From positions 12,071,929 to 12,135,928 of the forward strand of contig OY759265.1 in NCBI GenBank assembly GCA_963662155.1: a stretch of DNA of 64,000 bases. Reading direction: 5' to 3'. This document shows, piece by piece, positions 1-11,094 of the stretch (position 1 is the stretch's first letter; each line of letters begins with the position of its first letter). The notes beneath the pieces were generated by a model, which did no database searches, was not told the DNA's origin, and worked only from the letters and a program-made list of their open reading frames with translations. The DNA is from Lamellibrachia columna. Lineage: Eukaryota > Annelida > Polychaeta > Sabellida > Siboglinidae. A program made the position numbers and the translations under genes.

Positions 1-1106
1 ATTGGCTGTGAAATAGTGCATTTTTTGGAGAGTTAACTAGCGGATGGATTTATGGGAATTTTTCTGCTATGGGCCACGTGGGCGAATGAATACACGTTGG
101 AAACTGCCAGCAATCCTGAAGGAGTGGTTTGCACCACTCTGTCAAAGTCATCCTGGCTTAGCCGTGGCAACCAAACCCCACTGCTAATCCCACTGGGTTC
201 CTGTTGGATTGCTGCATCTGATGGTTTGTGGTAACAGTGGCCGGTCTTGAAGCCACCAATTTTCATCTTAATTCCACCACCAGGTGGACATTTCTTCTCA
301 CTCTTTCTACTACTACTACTACTACTATCATGTGTTGTCTCCTCCATTTTAAAATCCCACGTAAATCCAAGTAAAATTACTAATGAAAGTGACAAAACCG
401 TTATCTGAATGCAAAGACGTCTAATCCACCTGAGAAACCAGATGACAGTGACAGGAGACCAGTATATTGGGGGGGTGGGGACATCTTCAAAGTAATGCAG
501 CCTCCCTCTGATAAGTTACATCAAAGCAGAACAAGTCACATTATAATATAATTACTTAGCAGGCAACTGTTGTTGATTTCAGTTAATTAGACACAGTCAC
601 CTTTACTCTAGTCCATGTGAAGAGCACACATCTATTGGGAGTTGAGAAAATCCTGGACAGGCCGAGCAGTTATCTGATATGGCTTAGTGAGCTGACGTAA
701 CTGTTTCACATGGAAGGTGAGTTGTTTTTGAGGACTCCACTAAGTAGGTTATCTAATGTTATGCAATTCGACAAGTTGAGGTGTCTGTCTTTTCAGTAAT
801 CCACACTCAAAGGTGATATTTGGGTATGTTTACATAGGTGTATTGTGGCGTCAGGTAAAAAATTATTATAACTTTCAGTATGGAATAATAACTGGCTATA
901 TAGAATTTGATTACAGAACACATGCTGGACTATTCTAAAAATTATGTTACAATTTCATTCGAGTGAGCTGAAAAAGTGAGTGTATTCGAGTATCGTACTA
1001 GAATACAGACTGTCTCAAGCTGAAGTAGCTCATATATGTGTGTTCTGCCCACCACAGGTGGTGGTTCCTTGTGTATGTAAGCAACTCCGACAACTAGGTA
1101 GGACAT
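1..1106 (-). mobile_element. Internally deleted MULE copy 1
   Basis: This is the first of three segments that share the 5' portion of a Mutator-like (MULE) element; the others are 1329-2434 and 56281-57050. Read on the minus strand it carries upstream sequence from about 1106 down to 348, then the first ~80 codons of the transposase, and then leaves the transposase sequence at about position 100. Left of that point it continues into a stretch shared with copy 2 but not with the fuller element. The sequence shows the homology directly. That it is a non-autonomous deletion derivative is inference. Its left end lies outside the window. Confidence 0.6.
100..347 (-). pseudogene. MULE transposase N-terminal relic, copy 1
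   Basis: On the minus strand the frame starts at ATG 347 and runs MEETTHDSSSSSSRKSEKK, then a Gly/Lys segment with a CYHK motif and the block SGVWLPRLSQDDFDRVV. It matches the N-terminus of the fuller transposase at 54194-56530 up to LLAVS. It then continues about 20 codons into unrelated sequence and stops near position 33. The poly-Ser tract is coded by a CTA/TAG trinucleotide run that is one unit longer than in copies 2 and 3. No catalytic segment is present, so it cannot be an active transposase. Confidence 0.6.
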
Positions 1107-1328
1107 AGATTTTTTCCATAAATGCTTGATTTTCATTTACCTTTATCAACAGGCTAAATTAAATTTTTGTCTGCAAAATTACCATTTTTATTTGGGGTAA
1201 GACCACAGTTGACCTTCCTGTTTACTGTTTCACACGAATGTAGGGCACGCGAAATTGTGATACGTGAACTTAATAAATTCATGAGTGCCTTTGAGCATGA
1301 ATATTCACAGGTTTGTTTATAGAAGCTA
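1107..1328. other. Spacer between MULE copies
   Basis: About 220 AT-rich bases separate the two tandem MULE derivatives. I see no gene, splice-flanked exon or simple repeat here. Confidence 0.5.
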
Positions 1329-2434
1329 TTGGCTGTGAAATAGTGCATTTTTTGGAGAGTTTAACTGGCGGAGGGATTTATTGGAATTTTTCTGCTATGG
1401 GCCACGTGGGCGCATGAATACACGTCCGAAACTGCCAGCAATCCTGAAGGAGTGGTTTGCACCACTCTGTCAAAGTCATCCTGGCTTAGCCGTGGCAACC
1501 AAACCCCACTGCTAACCCCACTGGGTTCCTGTTGGATTGCTGCATCTGATGGTTTGTGGTAACAGTGGCCGGTCTTGAAGCCACCAATTTTCATCTTAAT
1601 TCCACCAGCAGGTGGACATTTCTCCTCACTCTTTCTACTACTACTACTACTATCATGTGTTGTCTCCTCCATTTTAAAATCCCAGGTAAATCCAAGTAAA
1701 ATTACTAATGAAAGTGACAAAACCGTTATCTGAATGCAAATACGTCTAATCCACCTAAGAAACCAGATGACAGTGACAGGATACCAGTATATTAGGGGGG
1801 GGTGGGGACATCTTCAAACTAGTGCAGCCTCCCTCTGATAAGTTACATCAAAGCAGAACAAATCACATTATAATATAATTACTTAGCAGTCAACTTTTGT
1901 TTATTTCAGTTAAATAGACACAGTCACCTTTACTCAAGTCCATGTGAAGAGCACACATCTATTGGGAGTTGAGAAAATCCTGGACAGGCCCAGCTGTTAT
2001 CTGATATGGCCTAGTGAGCTGACGTAACTGTTTCACATGGAAGGTGAGTTGTTTTTGAGGACTCCACTAAGTAGGTTATGTAATGTTATGCAATTCGACA
2101 AGTTGAGGTGTCTGTCTTTTCAGTAATCCACACTCAAATGTGATATTTGGGTCTGTTTACATAGGTGTATTATGGCACCAGGTAAAAAATTATTATAACT
2201 TTCAGTATGGAATAACAACTGGCTATATAGAATTTGATTACAGAACACATGCTGGACTATTCCAAAAATTATGTTACAAGTTCATTCGAGTGAGCTGAAA
2301 AAGTGAGTGTATTCGAGTATCGTACTAGAATACAGACTGTCTCAAGCTGAAGTAGCTCATATATGTGTGTTCTGCCCACCACAGGTGGTGGTTCCTTGTG
2401 TATGTAAGCAACTCCAAAAACTAGGTAGGACCAT
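1329..2434 (-). mobile_element. Internally deleted MULE copy 2
   Basis: This is a near copy of 1-1106, starting with the same ATTGGCTGTGAAATAGTGC and ending at AACTAGGTAGG near 2434. It includes the same breakpoint where the transposase N-terminus is joined to foreign sequence (about 1428). Copies 1 and 2 differ by scattered substitutions and small indels, for example one trinucleotide fewer in the Ser tract. At its right edge the sequence switches abruptly into an RTE-like LINE fragment. The shared deletion breakpoint means one deletion event was followed by duplication or transposition. Confidence 0.6.
1428..1672 (-). pseudogene. MULE transposase N-terminal relic, copy 2
   Basis: The minus-strand frame opens at ATG 1672 and encodes the same N-terminal block as the fuller transposase (Ser tract, CPPAGG, CYHKPSDAA, SGVWLPRLSQ). 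It departs after LLAVS, as in copy 1. It is closer to the 56-kb copy than copy 1 is (CPPAGG rather than CPPGGG). It has no catalytic domain. Confidence 0.6.
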
Positions 2435-2745
2435 TCCTCCAAGTTACACAAAGCCACCCACTTGGTTGAACTCCTTATCATCCAAAGTAATGTTCAAGTC
2501 CTCTCTCTGATGTCAAACCCACATCTCTTCTGTCTTCTCCCGGCTCATTATCGGTCCGTGCTTCTTGAACACCCCCTTCCATTCCTCCATCACTTCCTGT
2601 AGTTCTTGTTTTTGTGTGTGCTATGATGGCCAGATCGTTTGCATACATCCCCTTCCTGAGAACATCCTTCATGCTGATCTTCCTGCTGATTAGTGCCACC
2701 ACCATGCTAAAGAGTAAAGGGTCATTTCCTTGCATCTAACCGATG
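2435..2745 (-). mobile_element. RTE-like LINE fragment (RT palm)
   Basis: On the minus strand this encodes the end of a reverse transcriptase palm, with MVVALISRKISMKDVLRKG followed by YANDLAI. The segment aligns with 4320-4570 and 57255-57495. It is interrupted after the YAND box. The fragment begins exactly where MULE copy 2 ends, so one element truncates or was joined to the other. The family call is from the general LINE C-terminal pattern, not from a search. Confidence 0.6.
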
Positions 2746-2929
2746 TTAACTTTAAACTCTTCCGACAACCCATAACCAACCACAACTCTTCTTTTTGTTC
2801 TCAGGAACATGACAGTTCTGGGTGTTGCACGCCATGAGACAGAACTGACTAAATACAACCAACTCATTACAAAGTCAGACTCCCAGATAAGTACATAAGG
2901 TGTTGGAATGAACAGGTCAGCAAGGGAGT

Positions 2930-3140
2930 GAACTGTTAAGCACGTTGAACAATCTCAAGGAGTGGATACAGTGCTGTGTAAACATAAACATGCCTTTACT
3001 TTAGGTCTTTTTACAGGTGCTGCAGCAGCCAGGAACAATTTTGGTGGACCGAGAGTGAACAATATCAAGGGTCACTTCTATCGGATCGGGCTTGCCTATC
3101 CCCACTTTGTGTGTTGGTACAGGTTGGTGTCATAAGTAGA
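2930..3140 (+). other. Duplicated exon-like segment (GGPRVN)
   Basis: A TTTTTACAG acceptor-like site precedes an open stretch coding FGGPRVNNIKGHFYRIG and LAYPHFVC. The same block, with upstream flank, recurs at 44640-44835, where it reads FGGPRVNSIKDHFNRIV. Most differences leave the peptide recognisable, which suggests a once-coding exon. I do not recognise the domain. It may belong to the same gene as the exons at 4999-7771. Confidence 0.4.
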
Positions 3141-3273
3141 CAAAACCCCCTTGGAAACAGGCCATTTATGGTGCTCTTGCAAATTCATTGGATTATGAGT
3201 GAAACAGACATTGCAAAAACTGTAACAATGAATTGTGGGGGAGGGGAGAATGTCACATTAGATTGAGAAACTA

Positions 3274-4280
3274 ACTTTTACAGTTGTTCTAATAAATCAG
3301 TATTTGCGCTGAGTAGTAATGGCTTATGTTTTGGTAACCAGATTGATTTGTTTAATGTTTTTATTTATACTTTCACTGTACATCCTTCTTGTCAAAGGAT
3401 ATTTGATTTTTATGAGCATGCTTTAGTCAAGAAGAGTACGTCGTTTATATGAGTACAACGATATGGTAAAATGCATATTGCTCAAACAGAGATACATATG
3501 AGAGATTGATTTTGTAAATATTTAGCAAATATTCTATTGAAATAATGTTTTTTCTCATAAGCAATTTATACAGTGCTTATGAAAATGTTGACCATATTAT
3601 TGGATTTATTAAACATAACTTTTTTTTACCAAACTAACGGTGCTTTTCCTCTTTTTTCACTGATGTTCATGGGTTAGGTTCAGGTAAAATATTGTCGAGT
3701 CACTCTTTCTGTTTTTTTTTCCATACTTTTCTATCGGCTGCCCCCTCTCCATATTTCATCTTCCCCCTCTCCATCTTTCATCTTCCCCTGATCTTCTCAA
3801 ATCCCACCTCACGCAGTCCTTCGATCTTAGCTGTTCATTCCCCTTTTCTTGCATCCTTGATGTTTTTTCACCTTTCTCTTCCACTCTCTTTACTAGTATG
3901 TCTGTATCCATCCTTACCATGTGGCCTGGCCATTTCACCTTGCTTCTCACCAATCTTCCTGTTGAACTGTTTTGTTGCATCACATATTTCCTCAGGTCGT
4001 TCATCCTTCTTTCGTCAACCCTCTTTTTTCGTGTTATTCGACAAAACCAAAACCAAACTTGCAGCTGCTGTTGTTGTTCTGTAAACGCCACTGTCTCCAG
4101 ATACAGATTAAGGCATGCTTGTGTAACACATGCTCTAAGGACTTTCCTTTTCAGCTTTTTCAAAATGTTTCTGTCCAACATGACTCCCTCTACCTTTCCC
4201 CGAGCATTCGCTCCCTGTTGTATCCGGCATCGCATTTCTACCTCTGAATGCTCATCCTCATTAACCATTCCTCCAAGTTA
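3274..4280. repeat. Segment repeated at 63073-64000
   Basis: From ACAGTTGTTCTAATAAATCAG onward this block, including an AT-rich 400-bp stretch and the 3' part of an RTE-like LINE, reappears at the right end of the window with few differences. The offset between the copies (about 59.8 kb) differs from the offset of the larger repeat (51.1 kb), so the two blocks have changed relative order. Confidence 0.75.
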
Positions 4281-4590
4281 CACAAAGCCATCCACTTGGT
4301 TGAACTCCTTATCATCCAAAGTAATGTTCAAGTCCTCTCTCTTATGTCAAACCCATATCTCATCTGTCTTCTCCCGGCTCATTATCCGTCCGTGCTTCTT
4401 GAACACCCTCTTCCATTCCTCCAACACTTCCTGTAGTTCTTGTTTTTTGTCTGCTATCATGGCCAGATCGTTTGCATACATCCCCTTCCTGAGAACATCC
4501 TTTATGCTGATCTTCCTGCTGATTAGTGCCACCACCATGATAAAGAATAATGGGTCACTTCCTTGCCTCTAACCGATGTTAACTGGAAAC
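3690..4590 (-). mobile_element. RTE-like LINE, RT C-terminal region
   Basis: Read on the minus strand, 4538-4347 gives the palm end (MYANDLAMIADKKQELQEVL and the thumb start). 4268-3756 gives the C-terminal region with EVEMRCRIQQGANARGKVEG, MLDRNILKKLKRKVLRACV and LVRSKVKWPGHMVRMD. This domain order is typical of the C-terminus of RTE-like LINE reverse transcriptases. The copy is frameshifted between the two parts and has no N-terminal RT or endonuclease nearby, so it is dead. The active-site box reads YAND instead of YADD in all three palm copies of the window. Confidence 0.7.
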
Positions 4591-4998
4591 TCTTCCGACA
4601 ACCCAGATCAGATTCCACTAAAGCTTCCCAGGCCCGGAGACAGTGGTGGTCAACAAGGACTCTCATCACGACCACACAGTTAATATAAGCTGGTGTACTG
4701 ACAGGACAGTAGTTGGTGTAATGCTGGTATCGATATGAAAAAAGGCAGCCATATTTATTATCTTTATGATGACATAGAAAACAAAATAAAATCTTTTTAA
4801 AATTTAATCCCCACCCCCGGGGGCCCATATGGACGGTTCCCCATTTGACCCTCCATGTTCGGCAGAAGGGGAATAGGACACAACAGACATACCAGCATAA
4901 ACTTCTTGATATGTTAGATATAGTACACAGAATATGTGTATGCAGACATTGAAAACTAAAGCTGATTGAGTGTTGTTGTTTCTGCGTGCTACCTACAG

Positions 4999-7771
4999 AC
5001 ATGCAGAAGTTCCCGCTGCGTATGAAGGAGAAATACCATAGTAGGGACTGTGTTACAGCCCTCAGTGTCTATCTCGCCCCCACAACGGGTGAGTCTCCCT
5101 GCTTGTTACATTTGACTAGAATGTTAGAACTAAACGTTATGAATTCTGACTAATTCATAGCAACTACAATTATGACTAACGTCTCATTTAGATGTGTTGA
5201 TTATATTTGTTACGCTAATGTGCAAGTTGCTCCTTTGAAGCAGGGCTGTTTTGGTATTGTTATTTGCTCGACTGTTTTCAGCCCTGAGTGGGAAATGTAT
5301 TGAGATAGCCTACTGGACAATTTCGGGAGCTGCGCAAATGATTCTGCAGCAACCAGAGTCAGTTGGACAGGGCCACAGCTCTTCAAAACGTTGTCTGTAC
5401 ACACCAATCCCATCACCAGGGTGATGTTTTCAACGAAGCATTGCGTCTCTGGTAGGTCCAATTATCAAGTATATTTCTTTGGAAAATATTCAAATATACC
5501 TGGAAAAGCTTTCTTTCATGATGATGACCATGTCACATTTATGGGTTGATTTTTAGTGGGCCATCATTTACATATACTGTGACATCCAAAGTTCTATAAA
5601 ATATACAAGTAAAAGCTTGGTTTTCTTTTCAAGTAATCCCAAGTTGAAGCATTGATTATGATCATATCAGCTGTAGTTTGATATGACGCGGCTTACCAGT
5701 ATCAGGGCCTTGAAATATTGAAAGTGAATCACTGTAGCTCACTGCTGTGTTTGCAGTGTGCTCTGAGTACAACCATGTACATTCGTGGAACGTGACCTGA
5801 TTCCTTGGCATGACCAGCACACAGCCCGGCTCAGTGGCCTTGGCATCATTCAAGTTTATCTCCATAGAGAGGGTGGAACCACACTTTCAGTATATCCACA
5901 GCAACAACTTTGGTAAGTCAGGATCTAGAATTTGACAGGATCTAGAATTACAAGAATTAGATATTTCAGTAAATTAGATTATATATTAAGATACATAATA
6001 ACTTTTTTTATTGGAAAACTGGACACCAACTTTTTTGTGGATCCGATCAGTTGTACTTAGTTGCTTAGTAGCTTTTTATAGCACTCACAACTGTCAGAAG
6101 GTACTAGAAACAGCGGTCGCCAAAAACTTAGTCATAGTAAAGACATAGTAATGGGAAACTTGCAGAAAATAAAATATAGACGCCAAACAGTTGTACTTAG
6201 TTTCCGATGAAAGACCAATCTGAGAGGACTTATTGCGAACTAGGTGAGCAGTCATAGTCGCAACCACAGCTGACAGCGAGAGAGAGGCAATATGCATTTT
6301 ACTACATTTAACAGCCAGTGCATCCTTTCTCCGTTCTCTCAAATCTGTTTGCCTGTCAGGGAAATTCTTCAATATTAACTTACTAGTACAACCATTCTCA
6401 ATTCTTTTAGACAAATGGTCGTTTATTACAAGGAAATGCTTCTAAATGAACTGTCAAAGCATCGTTCTTTGTTCTGGAAAATAGATTGTTTTAAATGGTC
6501 AAGCAGCTTTCTGTCAGTTAAAAAAAAAATTCTAAATTAAGTTATTTTGTAATTTCTGTAAAATATTATAATGATCAAATTACAACACTGACTGATATGT
6601 ATTGCCTGTATAGACTTGATGTCATCATTCCAGGTGCCACCATCAAACCTCAGTCACAAAAGTCAGTACACAACATGACTACATCAGTGGACGACACAGA
6701 GCCATTCGATTACACAACAATTGACGTACCAGCAGTAAAGACGTCACGACAGGACGGCGTCGGTGTCACCTGGGACAAACCACACAAGGATGAGAACATC
6801 GACAGCGTAAGTTCTTGGCTCATGCTGATTATTGCACTCACAGCCAAGTCAGTCTTTACGCAGACATTACAGCTTACTTGAAGTGTAAAGTGATTGTTGT
6901 ACTCACAGCCAAGTCAGTCTTTACACAGATATTACAGCTTAGTTGAAGTGTCAAGTGATTGTTGTACTCACAGCCCAGTCAGTCTTTATTCCGACATTAC
7001 AGCTGACTCGAATTGAAAAATTATTCTTCCACTCACATACCAGAGTCTTTATATAGGCCATACAACTGACTCAAAGTGTCAAATAATTATTGCACTCACA
7101 TACCAGTGAGTCTCTATACAGATATAACAGCTGACTTGTAGTGTAAAGTGATTTTTGCACTCGCAACCCGGTTAGTCTTTCACGGACATTACAGCTTACT
7201 AGAAGTGTAAAGAGCTCTCTTGCTCTTGCATTAAAAACACGCGGGAAGGAGTTGTAGACCGAACTGCCCCAGGTATATGGGTAGCTGTCTTGCCCCAAGG
7301 GGCACCAAGATGGCTTTTTGGGGTATTTTTACTACTGCAAATGTTGATCCTTTTATGGTCGTCGGCACACTGCTTCAAATGTTCATCCTATAATTCCACT
7401 AGTATTCAACAGATGTGTAATATAGATGTAATGTTTGGTCGAATTATATATATTTTTGGAATGGAACCATTGGTTGATTCAGACAGAAAAGGAAGCATTT
7501 AAGTAGACAGGTTTTCTTACACCTATGTGTAACAAGATATTTGTAAAAAAAATGTGTAACATATTCACATGGCCTGCATTAAAAGAAACTGTAGAAAATT
7601 TGACCCATTCATTTATTGGCTTTTGGGATGATGAAATGACGACATCTGTTAATATCATTGCAGACACAATGGGTCAGCTCTTTACTCCATCTCTCGTGAG
7701 TAGTACGTCATCACGAAGAAGTGAGTTGGTTGTTGTGCATCAATCAGCTGAGATTTTCCCAGAAGCATATG
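4999..7771 (+). pseudogene. Exons of an unrecognised spliced gene
   Basis: Five AG/GT-bounded open segments lie in order: 4999-5088 (MQKFPLRMKEKYHSRDCVTA), 5282-5451, 5757-5912 (STQPGSVALASFKFISIERV), 6634-6806 (DDTEPFDYTTIDVPAVKTSR) and 7664-7771 (TMGQLFTPSLVSS). The phase joins 1 to 2 and 3 to 4 without a break. Exon 2 stays open only if its frame changes near 5315; the second frame (LDNFGSCANDSAATRVSW and on) has a beta-sandwich look and might be CUB-like. Exon 3 has an in-frame TGA near 5796, and the join from exon 4 to exon 5 is out of phase. The locus is therefore decayed or incomplete. Exon 3 has a paralogue at 42330-42461, and exons 4-5 recur at 57747-58910. I do not recognise the protein. 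Confidence 0.4.
6826..7215. repeat. ~66-bp tandem repeat, six units
   Basis: Six diverged units of about 65-66 bp share ACTCACAGCC, AGTCAGTCTTTA and CATTACAGCT-like blocks. They sit directly after the exon ending at 6806. The homologous array at 57925-58365 has one unit more. No coding role is apparent. Confidence 0.75.
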
Positions 7772-8129
7772 GTAAGTGAGCAAGGAATATATATTTAGAC
7801 TGAATTAATATTACACCATTAATTATTTCAATACTATGCGGGAAAGTTCATTTTGGCAAAAGTGTACCCTGTACATGAAAACGCCCACATACAAATGTAT
7901 TTATTATTACCTTTGTTAAATTTAATTTATATAAATGTTATAACTTATTGTATTATTAAAACAAATACCGTTGCAGTCGACGGTCCAACATAATGAAGAT
8001 ATTGCCATATGGTTTCTCCTGGAAGTGTTTAAGGACAATCAATGCAGACTGTTCTGGCGACACAGCAACTGATCAAGTGTTGACTGAATTAATACCATTC
8101 AGTGAACCATGTGTAGGTGTTAAATCTGT

Positions 8130-8620
8130 TATTGACCAGACTTGAGCGGATCTACACACTGGGTAGTGGGTCCAGGAAGTGTATGGAAGGAGACCATTTT
8201 CTTGCTGAAGCTATCTGCCGCATTTGATACCATTGGTCACAGGACAACTTATTAAAAGTGTGTCAATGTGGTGTGGCATATCTGGAACAGAGCTGGTTCT
8301 CATAATATTTAACTGATAGATGCAAAAGAATGAAGATAGCGAATTGTTTCTCAGCTACGCTCCCTACTTCACGTAATGTTCCTCAGGGTGTTTCACTCTC
8401 TACGCTACTCTACTTGGCTCAGTTATCCAACGTCACAACTTGGATCACCAAGTGTATGCTAATAAATCACAGACCTATGCTATTTTGGCTACATGAGATA
8501 CAAATCACTTCCAAAACTAGCTCAGGGATTGTCTCCACAAAATCTTCCATTGGATGACAGAGACCACATTAAAGTTAAATGCAAGTAAATCCGAGTTAGT
8601 TATTATTGGTGGGGTAAATT
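8130..8620 (+). pseudogene. Degenerate LINE RT relic, copy A
   Basis: Scattered frames retain reverse-transcriptase motifs: LSAAFDTIGH (from the AAFDT palm motif) near 8210, and VPQGVSLSTLLYLAQLS near 8370, recalling the [12 protein letters not shown] box. The pieces are broken by stops and frameshifts. It is an old CR1- or jockey-like LINE fossil, duplicated with the surrounding block at 59269-59760. Confidence 0.5.
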
Positions 8621-11078
8621 TTGCATGTCTATTTGAATCGATTAGGTGCGCACAATATGTTGCAAGACGTTTCCTTATGTGTCAGACTTTAGATTGCATG
8701 TAGAGAAGCACAGTAAAATCAAAACGTGTGGAAAGCATTAGCTTAACAGTGTCGCCTGGCTGTTCTTCGATGAGAACAAATTTGCATGTTTGCTGGAGTG
8801 CCATAAAACACTAATATTATATAGCCTTTTTGTTTAGGGAGTGACGTAGAGTGATATAATGAAAGCATTGATTTACTAAAATGCAAGGAAGGACATCAAC
8901 GTAATAATTTACATGTAATTGATTACGGATTGACAGACGTTTGCTACGATGACAATAAAACTGATGCCGATTGAGCAACTAATGCGAATCGAGAATAATA
9001 ACCTGAATCTGAATATGTAATGATCGATGTACTTTTGTTTAAAAAATAAGAGTCCAATGACGTGAGTGACACTTAGCAGTATCTGCTATTTGGTTGCACC
9101 TCCTATCGGTCGCTGGAGAGACCAATCCACAGTCACCGGGTCTCTTATGGTTACATATCGAGCAGCTCTCAGGGGAGAGATTTGTCGGCCCCCAGACCTT
9201 CCTGTAGTTCTCCAGCCAAACTACTGACAATCCCTATATGTTGAGCTTGTAACCTCCTATGACAACACGACAACCCGTTTATATAGTAGGTAAACCTATT
9301 TAGCTGAATTTGTGGTGTGAACTCTTGAAACAGGTTAACTTTACATTTAACTGATATAACAATTACTAATTAAACAATTTAGTTAATTAGAATGTTTCTT
9401 ATATGGCATAGTTCATGTTGTAATGCTGCAAAGTGTATAACATGCATAAATAATATTACTAGTCTATGTTATTGATATTGAATTATGCAGATCTAGTGGT
9501 GAAATTATGCGCATGCGCTGGAAGTTATCACTCTAAGATGGCGTCTACTAGAACGTTGGCCGTGTAATTGATATCAACAACCCTACAAAACCCTGTCTTA
9601 GGAATACAACACACTCCAAGTGGAAAAGGTTTATTATATTGGCAATAGTATCATCGAACAGTTGTGATAACTGGTATGTCTGTTTATTATCTATGCACCT
9701 AGCAATTCCCACCGCCGTTACTTTGTTAACTGTTACGTTAGCCAACAATAAGCCAAAACGCATAGAAAGTGTCCCGTCTCCTTGCCAGCAACAGTCTAGC
9801 AAAATTTTCGTGCGACTAATACACAGTCATGAGTTGCATCAGAAGCAGAAAAACATAGTTGTCACTAATAAGTAATCTGTCCCAATACATTAACCAAAAC
9901 TCCATATGAAATGATCAATCGTTTGTAGAATGAATAAAATATGTATCAGAATTAAAACCATATCAAATATGTGTACTCCGTAGTATAGATATTATTTATC
10001 TACAAAGCCAAATAATGTTTATACACAAACCTTCCGCATTCTGGTAGGTCACAAAGTCCCTGTTTATAATGCTCCTTTTGTTAGTAGCTGTCTCGAATCA
10101 TCTCTTTATTCACCAATTTCGTCCGACTGGCTGTCAACGCAATGCATTTCTACCTATCTAGATGAGATCAGCTTTTACAGAGAACACCACAGGAAGCACG
10201 CAGCGTGTGCTATTGATATACAACGTATGTTGAAGCAGATAACATGCACTCCAACACGGATGTAGCTCACGAAATGCTATCTTGCACACTCCTCCATATT
10301 TCTCCAATTGATCATTCTTCGGTCATGGTAGGCCGTACACCGTATACCAATTTTTGGAAGAAGAATCACCAACTTCGCATGGATTGCTATATAAGACACG
10401 CTAAATGCAAGAACTCCCCGCATGCTGGCTGGTAAACAGGAATGAACCATTGTGGTCTGTTGTCTGTGCTGGCGGAAGTAATCAACGAACTACGACACGC
10501 ATTGTCCATGCGCTCGGACGGCGTTGTCCTGTTTGCATAACATAATCTATTGCAGCACCAAGCCTTGACACCTGTCAACGCCCTGAATGACGTTGTAATC
10601 CTCACTTAGAAGCGCAATTTCTATGTCGCAATTATTCTGGTATCCTAATTGTATCGACACATGCGTGTTGTTCTATTGAGGATACGTAATCGTTCTGTTT
10701 ACAGCAATTTTCTCAACATGGTTACACCAAAAAATAATAGTACGCATCAGTTAGTGTACGTTCAGTGTTCAAAGTGTTTTACACTTCACCCCTAGCGCAC
10801 CTGTTGATTCCAACTCCATCTCGACTTCTCTGGGAAGCACTCAGTCATGCTGCAGTTACTGCTCGAAGACCATTCGTACGTGTAATCACAACTGCATATA
10901 GCCAGGTACTCATTTATACAAACGAATGAGCTGTGGCAACGTTCGGTGAAGCAAATTGCCAAAGCTTCGAAACGGCAGCAAGACGGTTCAAGCTAGGGTT
11001 TTCACAACTGTGAGCCTGACGTTCTATCTGGAACGTTATCACGCCCCATTCGATGGGAGAGAAGGAGAAGGGTCAGAG
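8621..11078. other. Gene-poor part of duplicated block
   Basis: I find no convincing gene here. Short open frames around 10030-10240 have a weakly coding look (STYLDEISFYREHHRKHAAC) but are not splice-flanked and contain stops nearby. Copy B (59760-62217) is almost identical, so conservation between the copies says nothing about function. Confidence 0.5.
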
Positions 11079-11094
11079 AAAAATTTGGTATTGG

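Larger units (their letters stand above)
6540..11078. repeat. 4.5-kb duplicated block, copy A
   Basis: From TTATTTTGTAATTT to GAGAAGGGTCAGAG this block is repeated at 57651-62217. From 8330 to 11078 the offset is constant (51139), so 2.7 kb aligns without a net indel and with only scattered substitutions. Differences in the left part are one extra ~66-bp repeat unit in copy B, a 14-bp difference inside an exon and a ~26-bp difference near 7275. It includes exon relics (6634-6806, 7664-7771) and a LINE RT relic (about 8130-8620). The low divergence implies a young duplication or an assembly of two haplotypes or array units. Confidence 0.9.
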
